A stretch of DNA of 64,000 bases from Archaeoglobus neptunius (GTDB lineage Archaea > Halobacteriota > Archaeoglobi > Archaeoglobales > Archaeoglobaceae). Under the pieces are notes generated by a model. It searched no databases and was not told the DNA's origin. It saw only the letters and a list, made by a program, of their open reading frames with translations. Made by a program: the position numbers and the translations under genes. The stretch is from positions 62,001-126,000 of the forward strand of contig NZ_JAEKIW010000002.1 of assembly GCF_016757965.1 (NCBI RefSeq), in the 5' to 3' direction. Below are positions 24,470-33,651 of this stretch, piece by piece; position 1 is the stretch's first letter; each line of letters opens with the position of its first letter.

Positions 24470-25693
24470 TCACCCCAGTTGCGGAAACACCTCTCTGTAG
24501 TCAATTTCCCTTCTCCCAGCTTCGTCCTCTATTTCTGTTATTAGCGGGATCCTGTCCACACCGACCGTCTGTAGAATTCTCTGTGCAAGCTGCAGGGCAT
24601 CCATCGGGTCAATGCACGCTTCTGGCGGCATTACACCCTCACCGTTAACTCTGCCCATCCCCATAAGCAACGCTCCGATTGCTGCCGGGATCCCCGTTCC
24701 CTCTCCCATACCCATTCCTTTCGAGGCAAGGGAGAAATAGTACCTGACAGTCTTCCCATTCTTCTTTCCCCTTGCTGCGACGGTGACGCAGCCTACGGGC
24801 TCTGTAAGTCCGGCTTTTTTCAGTAGTTCTCCCCTCTTATGCAGAATGAATGCGACTGCAAACTCGAGGGGATCAACTTCCACATCTCCTATCTTAAGGG
24901 AAGGGGATGAGGTCATGCCGATTCTGACGAGAGTTTTGATCAATTCAGCATACTCAGGTGGGAGGACAAGGCCGAGGTTTGTCACTCTCTTGACTTTGAT
25001 ATATCTGGGGAGTGTTATGGTCTCGGGATGCGGATAGGCATAGACCCAATATTTTCCTATCACCGGAAACTCAAACTCCTCTTCGAGAGCCCGGCCACTT
25101 TCTTCAAAAAGTTTGACAGTTCTGAATTCTCCATCTAGGAACACGGGAATATCCATTTCCATAGAGTGAATGCGATGTTTCACAACTGCAGCTCCTTCTG
25201 TCGGCTCTCCGCCATGAGCATGGTAGATGTCTATTGCCTCAACCTCATCCAGCAGTTGCTGGGCAGCATACTTGGCCAGTAGATTTGCAAGTCCGGGTGA
25301 ACTGCCCATGCCGATTACAGCCTTAACACCAATCCTCTTCGCTTCCTCATCCATTTTCAGCTGTTCAACTGTGGCATCATAATCGTCGCAGATGTCAACA
25401 TAGTTAACTCCCGCTTTTATTGCCGCTTTCAGCAATTTTGGCCCGTATTCGTAGAAGGGTCCGATACAGTTCAGAACAACGTCAAAGTCCCTTATCAGCT
25501 TCACCACACCATCAACATCCGAAGCATTGCACTGGAAAACGTGTTCGTCGCCCAGATTGCACATATTTGCAGCTCTTTTTGCAGCATCGATATTTGCATC
25601 CCCGAGGTATATGTCCGAAAAAATACCCGACTTTGCAAGAATCATTGCTGCGGTGGAACCAACTGTACCGCAGCCCAAAACAACACATCTCAT
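24470..25693 (-). CDS. Saccharopine dehydrogenase-like NAD(P)-binding protein
   Basis: 407 residues. The N-terminal Rossmann fold has CVVLGCGTVGSTAAMILAKS, then IGPFYEYGPKLLKAAIKAGV and YVDICDD, which is the saccharopine dehydrogenase/homospermidine synthase family pattern. The C-terminal domain includes HAHGGEPTEGAAVVKHRIHS and GMGEGTGIPAAIGALLM. The family reduces or cleaves C-N bonds of amino-acid adducts, but archaeal members are mostly uncharacterised. It forms a two-gene operon with the RubisCO-like gene, suggesting a shared pathway that I cannot name. A 30-nt AT-rich leader (25694-25735) precedes it. Confidence 0.8.
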   Translation of the reverse strand: MRCVVLGCGTVGSTAAMILAKSGIFSDIYLGDANIDAAKRAANMCNLGDEHVFQCNASDVDGVVKLIRDFDVVLNCIGPFYEYGPKLLKAAIKAGVNYVDICDDYDATVEQLKMDEEAKRIGVKAVIGMGSSPGLANLLAKYAAQQLLDEVEAIDIYHAHGGEPTEGAAVVKHRIHSMEMDIPVFLDGEFRTVKLFEESGRALEEEFEFPVIGKYWVYAYPHPETITLPRYIKVKRVTNLGLVLPPEYAELIKTLVRIGMTSSPSLKIGDVEVDPLEFAVAFILHKRGELLKKAGLTEPVGCVTVAARGKKNGKTVRYYFSLASKGMGMGEGTGIPAAIGALLMGMGRVNGEGVMPPEACIDPMDALQLAQRILQTVGVDRIPLITEIEDEAGRREIDYREVFPQLG

Positions 25694-25771
25694 AACATAC
25701 CTGACTTAGAATGAGATATAAAGATTATGATTATTGTCCCTGAAATATAGGTTGAGGAATATGAGGAATTG

Positions 25772-26020
25772 CTAATCTTTACCATCTCTTCCAGTATCTC
25801 CGCTGAGTCCTTTTTCCGCTCTTACGTATAGCTCTGCTGATCCATTCACTCCAAATTTCCTGCTGCTTATTTCACTCAATTCGGCACATTCTCGACACCT
25901 ACAGGAAATCGATTTCTCCTGCAGGTAAGTTTTACGACTCTGCAAACTACCCGTACAGGTAATGACTGGTACTCCTGTCTTCAGCCCGGAAGTGTTTTCC
26001 GTCCTTGGAACCTCATTTAA
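25772..26020 (-). pseudogene. Startless ORF fragment beside repeat copy 2
   Basis: 82 codons are open from just after an in-frame TGA (26021-26023) to TAG at 25772. The residues look coding, with GVPVITCTGSLQSRKTYLQE and a Cys cluster ISCRCRECAEL, and a C-terminal GLSGDTGRDGKD. There is no start codon. It begins 8 nt from the repeat edge and would follow the repeat-encoded ORF if one frameshift is allowed near 26020. It is therefore probably the body of a gene whose 5-prime part is the repeat. No family was recognised. Confidence 0.35.
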
Positions 26021-26157
26021 TCACCTGATCTCAAAATAACAGCAAAACTCCAGAGATAACGCAGAAAGAGTGCCCGAAATTCATCCATTCTCACAAAAAC
26101 GATCTGAAATGCAGTATCTGATATCTCCACAGGAAACAAAGGGGGTGGAGCATTCAT
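26017..26157 (-). CDS. Short ORF starting inside repeat copy 2
   Basis: 46 codons. The first 43 are the same as in the ORF of copy 1, followed by SGD and a TAA just past the repeat edge. The next frame (25772-26020) continues with coding-like sequence, so this may be the 5-prime part of a frameshifted gene. Confidence 0.25.
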   Translation of the reverse strand: MNAPPPLFPVEISDTAFQIVFVRMDEFRALFLRYLWSFAVILRSGD

Positions 26158-26370
26158 TTCCGAAATTTCAGAAATGAATTATCCTTAAAGATTCCTCCAC
26201 CCCGTTACCGATTTTTCATTGGTGGATGGTGCAAGCAATCCGAAAATGGAGAAAATCAGTGAAGGGAAAAATATTTCCACTTTTTGCGGTAATTTAGGTT
26301 GTATGGTGTCTTGTTTGGCGGTATTGCAGCTAGTCGAGTGATTTTGAAAGTTCCACAGGAAATGAAGGGG
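26028..26370 (-). repeat. 343-bp long repeat, copy 2
   Basis: Reverse complement of 14806-15148 with three mismatches. The two copies are in inverted orientation and 10,879 bp apart (inner edges 15149 and 26027). They bracket smc-scpA, the degenerate insert, scpB, the DUF2250 gene and the RubisCO-like operon. Recombination between them would invert that segment. Confidence 0.93.
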
Positions 26371-26427
26371 TGGGCTGGAAAGGATACAGATTGTCTCGAA
26401 CCACAGGCTCTAATTCAGTGTGGAAAA

Positions 26428-27342
26428 TTAAAAATCGAGACCTTCGGTCAGGTAACGATAGGCTGAGGATGCGGCCACAGCTCCATCTCCACACGCTGTA
26501 ACAACCTGTTTTAGCGGATTGTCGCAGCAGTCACCGGCAGCAAAAACACCTTTAATGTTTGTTCTCTGCTCTTTGTCGACCCTGATGTAACCCATGTGAT
26601 CTCTCTCAACTCCAAGCTCTGCAACCACGTCTGTGGCTGGCCTCATGCCAATTGCGATAAACAGCCCGTCTGCTTCAATTTCGTATTCTTCTTTTTCCTC
26701 TCTGCTGTAAACTAGGACCTTTTCCACCTTTCCCGGGCCGATTATTTTTCTTATCGTGGTACTTGTCAGCACCTTAATCTGTCTTTTTTCAAGTTCATCG
26801 ATCAGTGCCTTCTCAGCTCTGAGGGATGGTGTTCTGGAGATTACAACAACTTCGCAGCCTATATCGTGCAGATATATCGCATCTTCAATTGCTTCTTTCC
26901 CGCTTCCGTACACTATTACCTTTTTTCCTCTGAAAAAGTTTCCGTCACATGTGGCGCAGTAACTCACACCCCTCCCTATGAATGCATTTTCACCTTCAAT
27001 ACCCGCCTCCCTGTGTTTTCCTCCTGTAGCCACAATAATCGACCTCGCCTCGTATTCGCCACTCTCTGTTATGACCGTAAACGTGTCTCCAGTTTTTTCC
27101 ACCTTTTCCACCTTTTCCATCTTCCACTCTGCTCCGGCGTTTACAGCCTGTTCCTTCATTTTTTCCAGCAGTTCCATGCCGTTACCCTCAAAACCCGGAT
27201 AGTTCTCAATCTTGGCTGCCAGAGATAGCTGTGAAACCGGATCGACCGTCTCGAAGAATACTGTTTTAAGCCCATATCTTGCCGAGTAAAGAGCTGCTGT
27301 TAGTCCTGCTGGCCCTCCACCAATTATCGCAACATCGTACAT
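26428..27342 (-). CDS. trxB: Thioredoxin reductase
   Basis: 304 residues, the normal length. FAD site VAIIGGGPAGLTAALYSARY is at the N-terminus. The redox-active disulfide CATC lies in SYCATCDGNFF (near 130), next to the NAD(P)H fold VIVYGSGKEAIEDA, and the C-terminal FAD motif is GVFAAGDCCDN. It passes electrons from NAD(P)H to thioredoxins or glutaredoxin-like proteins in the cytoplasm. It has its own short upstream gap and no obvious operon partner. Confidence 0.95.
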   Translation of the reverse strand: MYDVAIIGGGPAGLTAALYSARYGLKTVFFETVDPVSQLSLAAKIENYPGFEGNGMELLEKMKEQAVNAGAEWKMEKVEKVEKTGDTFTVITESGEYEARSIIVATGGKHREAGIEGENAFIGRGVSYCATCDGNFFRGKKVIVYGSGKEAIEDAIYLHDIGCEVVVISRTPSLRAEKALIDELEKRQIKVLTSTTIRKIIGPGKVEKVLVYSREEKEEYEIEADGLFIAIGMRPATDVVAELGVERDHMGYIRVDKEQRTNIKGVFAAGDCCDNPLKQVVTACGDGAVAASSAYRYLTEGLDF

Positions 27343-27402
27343 ATCTCAATTCTGAGCGAACGTTAATAATCTTTTTCCGGGTTTGGAAAGAAGCGATCAA
27401 AA

Positions 27403-28584
27403 TCATTTAAGTAAATACTTGAGAATCTCGAGCTTAATCCTCTCGTTGAGCCAGATAGCGTGAGAAATCAAAAAGTTGACGATCTCATTACCGTCTCTAA
27501 GAGAACTGATCATTTTGGGGATATCGATCTCCATAGGACAGTTCTTTTTGCATCTTCTACATGAAAGGCAGAGTTTTAGCACGTCTTTACGACCGTATAA
27601 CGCATCAATCAGGGCAAATCTACCACCCGTAAACTTCTTTCCGTGAACCGAATGAGATGGGCAGTTGGCAACACAGTTTCCACAGCCTAGGCAGTAGAGA
27701 ACCTCTCTGAATTCTGAATTTGCGATCCTGCTCCTCCCGTTATCGATCAAAATAAGGATAACTTCCTCTGGAGAGCCAGATTTTAGAAGTTTCTTCTCTA
27801 TATCAGCAGTCTTTGCAGTTCCTGATACGATCTCCACGAATGAGGGCAGTATTTCTCCTGTTGCGTAGAAACTCTGGAGTTTGGCGGCCATAATGGCGTC
27901 CTCCACAGAGGGGTACACTTTTTCTATTCCTGCCAGAATTATCCATCGCTTGGGTCTGTGCATGACTTCGAAGATGTTCCCTTCGTTATGGAGAAGAACG
28001 GCTGCACCCTCTTTGGTGATGGCGTTTGCACCTGTGATTCCAACATTGGCAATTTTAACATGCCTTTGAATATCCTCTCTTAGAAGCTCAACGATTCTTC
28101 CTGCATCAGGAGGTATCGGGAATCCGAAATACTCTGAAAGTTTCTCCGAAATCAATTTGACTGAGAGATGAACTGCTGGACCGGTCGGATGTGAAGGATG
28201 CTCGTTCAGAATCTGTATAAGCCTGTCTCCAACATCGGTTTCTACAACGTCAAAACCCAGCTTTTCAAGTTCTTCTCTCAAACCTATCTCCTTGGAAAGG
28301 TTGGATTTTGATTTTACAATAACCTTTTCACCCTCCAGAAGTTCGGAAATGATACTTAAAGCCTCAACTCTATCCTCTGCTCTCTTGACAGTAAAACCCC
28401 TTCTCTTTAGGTTTTCCACGGTTTTTTCCAGTAATTCCTCATTTCCAACGCTTTTTTCCCGTACAACCCTAATTTTTTTCGCAATCTCTTTGATTTCAGG
28501 ATACTTTTCAAGATTCCTCCTCTGTCTTTCTCTCAGAATTTTAAATGCTTTGTTCATTGCTATAAGTTTCTCGGCATCATCCAC
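27403..28584 (-). CDS. LUD-domain iron-sulfur protein (LutB-like)
   Basis: 393 residues. The N-terminal LUD domain (about 40-270) contains GITGANAITKEGAAVLLHNEGN, a family hallmark. The C-terminal part carries two [4Fe-4S] motifs, CLGCGNCVANCP and CLSCRRCKKNCP, as in LutB. LutB is part of the LutABC complex that oxidises L-lactate to pyruvate; related proteins accompany D-lactate dehydrogenases in Archaeoglobales. No LutA, LutC or lactate permease is adjacent, so the partner and substrate remain open. Confidence 0.85.
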   Translation of the reverse strand: MDDAEKLIAMNKAFKILRERQRRNLEKYPEIKEIAKKIRVVREKSVGNEELLEKTVENLKRRGFTVKRAEDRVEALSIISELLEGEKVIVKSKSNLSKEIGLREELEKLGFDVVETDVGDRLIQILNEHPSHPTGPAVHLSVKLISEKLSEYFGFPIPPDAGRIVELLREDIQRHVKIANVGITGANAITKEGAAVLLHNEGNIFEVMHRPKRWIILAGIEKVYPSVEDAIMAAKLQSFYATGEILPSFVEIVSGTAKTADIEKKLLKSGSPEEVILILIDNGRSRIANSEFREVLYCLGCGNCVANCPSHSVHGKKFTGGRFALIDALYGRKDVLKLCLSCRRCKKNCPMEIDIPKMISSLRDGNEIVNFLISHAIWLNERIKLEILKYLLK

Positions 28585-28614
28585 GTGGCATGTATGGTGC
28601 AGAGGAATTTAACA

Positions 28615-29547
28615 TTATTCATATATCTCATCAAGTTCGATGCTGTCCCTCAGACCGATTAAAAATTCAAATTCCTGTGGAGTGATGATTGGCTTTTCAA
28701 ACCTTCCAGCATCGTCATAAGCTATTCTCGGGCAGGCTGTGTTGACGTAAAATTCATAGGGAAGATTGTAAAGTTCCTCAGCAATCACATTGTTCATGTA
28801 GATGATATGAACTTTCAGTCCCTTTTCTCTGCCCAGAGATTTTAACCTCTTGGCCAGTTCAATCCTTTTCTGGCCCGGTTTAGAGGAGACTATTATTCCG
28901 GCTTTTTCCGCTCCAACGCATTTTGAAACGATGAAGTACCTTTTTTTCACAAAATCACGAGCAGACACTACTCTAAGTTCTCCGGTCAGTGGATTGAAGG
29001 CATAAACCTTCTTTCCAGAGTACATTGCCGCTCCAATGGCGTGGAAAAGCCCGTCACCTATAAATAAAACAGCATCCGCCTGACCGTTCTTAAGGACTGA
29101 GTAATTGCAACCAAGGACCTGGCCTCTGTACTTCACCCTACCCCGCCCCTCTCCGATCTCTACCTCGTAACCTTGCATTTCTAGCCATTCAGCTACCTTA
29201 TCAAGCCTGTGAACGTATTGGGCAGTGGATATGAGCGCAACCTTTTTTTCAGGTATCTCAATATCGATTTTCGGATTGTAGTCGATAAAGTAGGGGACGT
29301 AAACAACCCTGTCGATGTGCAGTATCTGAGTGTGAGCAAAGTGGAGAAGGACATCAACCTCTTCAAGAAGCTTTAAATCAACATCACATGCGCCAAAACT
29401 CGTTTCGCCAGATATGATAACGTCAAAACCCTTATTTTCAAGAATGGAGGCAATCTCAAAGGCCTGTCTTTTCAGACCATCTGGAAGCTGTATGCCCACT
29501 CTTCTAACTCCCCTGAGGGTGTCGAATGGAATCCGGAATTTGACCAT
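28615..29547 (-). CDS. dph2: Diphthamide synthase subunit Dph2
   Basis: 310 residues. Three conserved cysteines are spread through the three repeats of the fold: SFGACDVD, VLGCNYS and NTACPRIAYDD. These bind the [4Fe-4S] cluster that cleaves S-adenosylmethionine to a 3-amino-3-carboxypropyl radical, which is added to the diphthamide histidine of aEF2. Archaeal Dph2 is a homodimer of about this length. Divergent from rio1 with a 50-nt shared promoter region holding TTTATAAAAT (29569-29578). Confidence 0.92.
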   Translation of the reverse strand: MVKFRIPFDTLRGVRRVGIQLPDGLKRQAFEIASILENKGFDVIISGETSFGACDVDLKLLEEVDVLLHFAHTQILHIDRVVYVPYFIDYNPKIDIEIPEKKVALISTAQYVHRLDKVAEWLEMQGYEVEIGEGRGRVKYRGQVLGCNYSVLKNGQADAVLFIGDGLFHAIGAAMYSGKKVYAFNPLTGELRVVSARDFVKKRYFIVSKCVGAEKAGIIVSSKPGQKRIELAKRLKSLGREKGLKVHIIYMNNVIAEELYNLPYEFYVNTACPRIAYDDAGRFEKPIITPQEFEFLIGLRDSIELDEIYE

Positions 29548-29588
29548 ACTGGATGGGGGGACATTAGATTTATAAAATACTGTGTTGA

Positions 29589-30380
<792 letters not shown>

Positions 30381-30381
30381 A

Positions 30382-30918
30382 ATGAACGTTATCGAGATTG
30401 AGGTTCCAGAGGACAGAATTGGCGTGTTAATCGGGAAGGAAGGAGAGATAAGAAAACTCATTGAAGAAAGGACAGGATGCAAATTGAAGATAAGCGGTAG
30501 GTACGGGTCTGTTAAGATTGAATGTGGTGATGCCATAGGTTTCATGAAGGCCAGAGATGTCGTAACCGCCATTGCGCACGGCTTTTCACCTGATGTCGCT
30601 CTGAAACTTCTTGATGACGATTTTCTTGTGCTGGAGGTTATTGACCTGTCCAGTATGGTTTCCGATAACTCCATGAGGAGAATAAAGGGCAGAATTATAG
30701 GAAAGGAAGGAAAAATGAGAAAGCAAATTGAAGATATGCTAAATGTGAACGTTTCTGTGCGGGACAAATACGTTGCAATTATAGGGGAGGCGGAAAATGT
30801 CGGTGCTGCCAGAGAGGCGCTGATGATGCTTATTGACGGTGCACAGCACTCAACAGTTATAAAGTTCATGGAGAAAAAGAGGAGAGATTTGAAGTCGAGG
30901 AGCCTTGATTGGATATGA
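30382..30918 (+). CDS. KH-domain RNA-binding protein (Pno1/Dim2-like)
   Basis: 178 residues from ATG 30382, set by GGGTGAT (30371-30377); a GTG at 30373 would give three more residues. Two KH domains are visible with GxxG loops: VLIGKEGEIRKLIEE and RIIGKEGKMRKQIEDML. This matches archaeal Dim2/Pno1 (KRR1-related) proteins that bind the 3-prime end of 16S rRNA during small-subunit maturation. It sits between rio1 and topA and overlaps topA by an ATGA. Confidence 0.9.
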   Translation: MNVIEIEVPEDRIGVLIGKEGEIRKLIEERTGCKLKISGRYGSVKIECGDAIGFMKARDVVTAIAHGFSPDVALKLLDDDFLVLEVIDLSSMVSDNSMRRIKGRIIGKEGKMRKQIEDMLNVNVSVRDKYVAIIGEAENVGAAREALMMLIDGAQHSTVIKFMEKKRRDLKSRSLDWI

Positions 30919-32897
30919 GCTGGCTGATTATAACGGAGAAGGACAATACGGCCAGGAGAATTGCGTCAATTCTTTTCAAAGATGTTAAAAAGCTGAAAAA
31001 AGGTAGAGTCACATACTACCACTCCCCATCAGGCGATGCCTACGTCGTGGGTCTGAAGGGCCATATTGTTGAGCTTGATTTCCCGAAAGAACTAAACAAC
31101 TGGTCTAAAACTCCTTTAGAAAAGCTGCTTGATGTGAAATTTGTCAGGAAAATTAAAGAGAAGACGATATCTTCGATTCTGAAGGATCTTGCAAAAGATG
31201 CGAGTAGAGTAACGATCGCCACCGACTACGACCGGGAGGGTGAGCTCATAGGTGTTGAGGCTCTTGAGATGGTTAAAAAGGTAAATCCGAACGTTAAAGT
31301 TGATAGGGTGAAGTACAGTGCCGTAACCGAGCAGGAGATTAAAGCAGCCTTTTCAAAACCCGTAACCGTGGACTTCAACCTTGCAAATGCTGCTCTGGCT
31401 AGGCAGAAGATAGACCTGATATGGGGGGCAACCCTGACAAGGCTGGTTTCGGTCCATTCGGGAAGAATGGGAAAGGACTTTCTGAGTGTTGGAAGGGTGC
31501 AGACACCAACTTTGAGACTGATTGTTGATCGAGAGCTTGAAATTCAGGGCTTCAAGCCTGAAAAGTACTATGAAATATTTGCCGAGTTTGATGGTTTTGT
31601 TGCAAGGCATCCTGAGAGATACAGCAACAGAGAGGAGGCAGAAAAGGTATTTTCAGCTATCGGTGAAATGGCTGAGGTAAAATCCTTCAGCAGGAGGAAA
31701 GTTGAAGAGGCGAAACCCATACCCTTTAACACTACTGAGTTTCTCAGAGAAGCATCTAAGTTCATGTCTCCCCATAAGGCCATGTCCATTGCAGAAACAC
31801 TGTATATGAACGGTTACATCAGCTATCCGAGGACAGACAATACTGTTTATCCGAAAACGCTTAATATTATCGGAATTGTCAAATCTCTCGCTGCAGTTTT
31901 TCCAGAGGCGGACGTGGTTCTCAGACAGGAGAAGATTATCCCGTCAAGGGGCAGAAGGGAGACGAAAGACCATCCGCCCATCTATCCTACGGGTGTGGCC
32001 TCAAAGAATGAGCTTTCAAAGGACGAATGGAGAATTTACGAGCTTGTTGTTAGGCGTTTTCTGGCAACACTCGCTCCAAAAGCCGTCTGGGATGTACGAA
32101 AAGCGGATCTGGAGAGCAACGGCGTCAGGTTCGTGGCAAACGGCAGAACCCTTCTCGAGAAGGGATGGAGAGAGATATACATATACTCTAAGGTCGAGGA
32201 AACGTCCCTTCCCTTGCTTAAAAAAGGTGAGATACTGAAAATACATAAAAAGAGGCTTGAAGAGAAGGAGACAAAACCTCCGCATCGATTTTCCGCATCG
32301 TCCCTTATAAAGGCAATGGAAAGGCTGAATCTCGGAACAAAGTCAACCAGGCATGAGATAATACAGAAGCTGATGAGCAGAGGGTACATACACGGAAACC
32401 CGTTCAGGCCGAGTGAAACTGCCTTATCGGTGATAAACGTCCTGAAAGAAACTGCGGAGACCATAACACTGCCCGATATGACCGCAAAGCTTGAAGAAGA
32501 GATGGACATGATTGCAGAAGGAAAGAAAAATGAACTGGAGGTCGTTCAGGACTCAAAGAACATGTTAAGGCAGATTCTCGATACCATCGATTACGGAAAG
32601 CTCAGTAGAGAGCTGAAGGAGGGAATAAAGAAAGATAAGGTTTTGGGAAAGTGTCCAGAATGCGAAGGAGAACTTGTTTTAAGAAAATCAAAGGCAAAAA
32701 AGAGATTTATCGGCTGCAGCAACTATCCTGATTGTACCTTCACACTTCCTCTCCCTCAAAACGGAACCCTCTACGTCACTTCAAAACTTTGCAGAGAGCA
32801 CGGAATTAAAGAGGTCAAAATCAGAACGAAGAAGGGTTACTGGAATCTCGGCTGCCCTTACTGCAATTATCTCAGATGGAAGGAAAATTCTGGCTGA
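30915..32897 (+). CDS. topA: DNA topoisomerase I (type IA)
   Basis: 660 residues from ATG 30915, overlapping the KH stop. The TOPRIM domain has IITEKDNTA and ATDYDREGE (near 102). Strand-passage core motifs include GRVQTPTLRLIVDRE, and the active-site tyrosine is in YISYPRTDNTVYP (near 313). C-terminal zinc motifs are CPECEGEL...CSNYPDC and a last CPYC pair. It relaxes negative supercoils through a 5-prime phosphotyrosine intermediate. Cotranscription with two ribosome-maturation genes is notable. Confidence 0.94.
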   Translation: MSWLIITEKDNTARRIASILFKDVKKLKKGRVTYYHSPSGDAYVVGLKGHIVELDFPKELNNWSKTPLEKLLDVKFVRKIKEKTISSILKDLAKDASRVTIATDYDREGELIGVEALEMVKKVNPNVKVDRVKYSAVTEQEIKAAFSKPVTVDFNLANAALARQKIDLIWGATLTRLVSVHSGRMGKDFLSVGRVQTPTLRLIVDRELEIQGFKPEKYYEIFAEFDGFVARHPERYSNREEAEKVFSAIGEMAEVKSFSRRKVEEAKPIPFNTTEFLREASKFMSPHKAMSIAETLYMNGYISYPRTDNTVYPKTLNIIGIVKSLAAVFPEADVVLRQEKIIPSRGRRETKDHPPIYPTGVASKNELSKDEWRIYELVVRRFLATLAPKAVWDVRKADLESNGVRFVANGRTLLEKGWREIYIYSKVEETSLPLLKKGEILKIHKKRLEEKETKPPHRFSASSLIKAMERLNLGTKSTRHEIIQKLMSRGYIHGNPFRPSETALSVINVLKETAETITLPDMTAKLEEEMDMIAEGKKNELEVVQDSKNMLRQILDTIDYGKLSRELKEGIKKDKVLGKCPECEGELVLRKSKAKKRFIGCSNYPDCTFTLPLPQNGTLYVTSKLCREHGIKEVKIRTKKGYWNLGCPYCNYLRWKENSG

Positions 32898-32995
32898 CTG
32901 TTAATGTTAATCCTTCTATCTGCCATCAAAAAGCGACTGAAACAGAACACAGAGTTTGAGATGCGAAAGCTGTGGAAAACATTCGGGCGGAAACA

Positions 32996-33304
32996 CTAAT
33001 CCAGATTCTTTCTAAAAACTTCGAGAAGCTCATCAATCGTTTCGACAACCCTGATACCGGATTCGGTGAGTCTGTAAAAGTTCCCGTCTTTTACCACAAG
33101 GCCAAATTTCAGCAGAACCTTGAGATGCCTGTCCAGAATACTCGGATTTAGCTTGGTTTCAAACATTATCTGGGAAAATCTTTTCGGCTCTTTTTCGAGA
33201 CAGTAGAGTATGTCGCTCATGCCCTTCCTGCCAATAAACTTGAGCACGTCCTTTACACTTGGTTCCGTATTTCTCACGTCACTGGCCTCTACTATCTCCG
33301 ACAC
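32996..33304 (-). CDS. Winged-helix transcriptional regulator (HxlR/MarR-like)
   Basis: 102 residues, GTG start. A single winged helix-turn-helix occupies residues 18-90 (FIGRKGMSDILYCLEKEPKR, RFSQIMFETKLNPSILDRHLKVLLKFGLV and a wing NFYRLTESG). HxlR-like proteins usually act as dimers. No ligand site is visible and the target is unknown. Divergent from the 33423 gene, with an AT-rich region of 118 nt between them. Confidence 0.75.
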   Translation of the reverse strand: MSEIVEASDVRNTEPSVKDVLKFIGRKGMSDILYCLEKEPKRFSQIMFETKLNPSILDRHLKVLLKFGLVVKDGNFYRLTESGIRVVETIDELLEVFRKNLD

Positions 33305-33422
33305 ACAGTGATGTAATCCTGAACCCTTCTTAAATTTATCTTTTTGTTTGATAATTATTTTTGAGGAATTACAATTGTGTTAGTGGGCAAACTCCTTATA
33401 CCTTCAGAGTTACCTAAAAAAC

Positions 33423-33650
33423 ATGAAAGCCGGTTCGATAGCATCAAATCCCAGCAAACTTAAAATCATGAATCTTCTGGTTAAGAAAGGGCTTTCAAAG
33501 GAAAAAATCGTAAAGTCTACAAGAATACCTGAAAATCTTGTAAACGGTATTCTGGACGAACTCATGAAGGACGGCTTTGTAGCGGAAAAGGATGGAGTTT
33601 ATTCTGCAACAGAAGAGGGCAAAAAAGCCCTTAAGAGCTTGAAGGTTTGA
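33423..33650 (+). CDS. Small winged-helix protein before a radical SAM gene
   Basis: 75 residues containing one winged helix ([51 protein letters not shown]). It is too short for a separate sensor domain. It ends 1 nt before the radical SAM start, so the two are coupled. It may regulate the operon or be an RNA/DNA-binding partner; neither can be shown here. Confidence 0.72.
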   Translation: MKAGSIASNPSKLKIMNLLVKKGLSKEKIVKSTRIPENLVNGILDELMKDGFVAEKDGVYSATEEGKKALKSLKV

Positions 33651-33651
33651 G

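Larger units (their letters stand above)
25694..26427. other. 734-bp intergenic region with repeat copy 2 and a gene fragment
   Basis: This gap between two leftward operons holds repeat copy 2 (26028-26370), the ORF that starts in it (26017-26157), and an adjoining startless coding-like frame (25772-26020). The rest (25694-25771 and 26371-26427) shows nothing beyond AT-rich promoter-like sequence. Confidence 0.75.
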
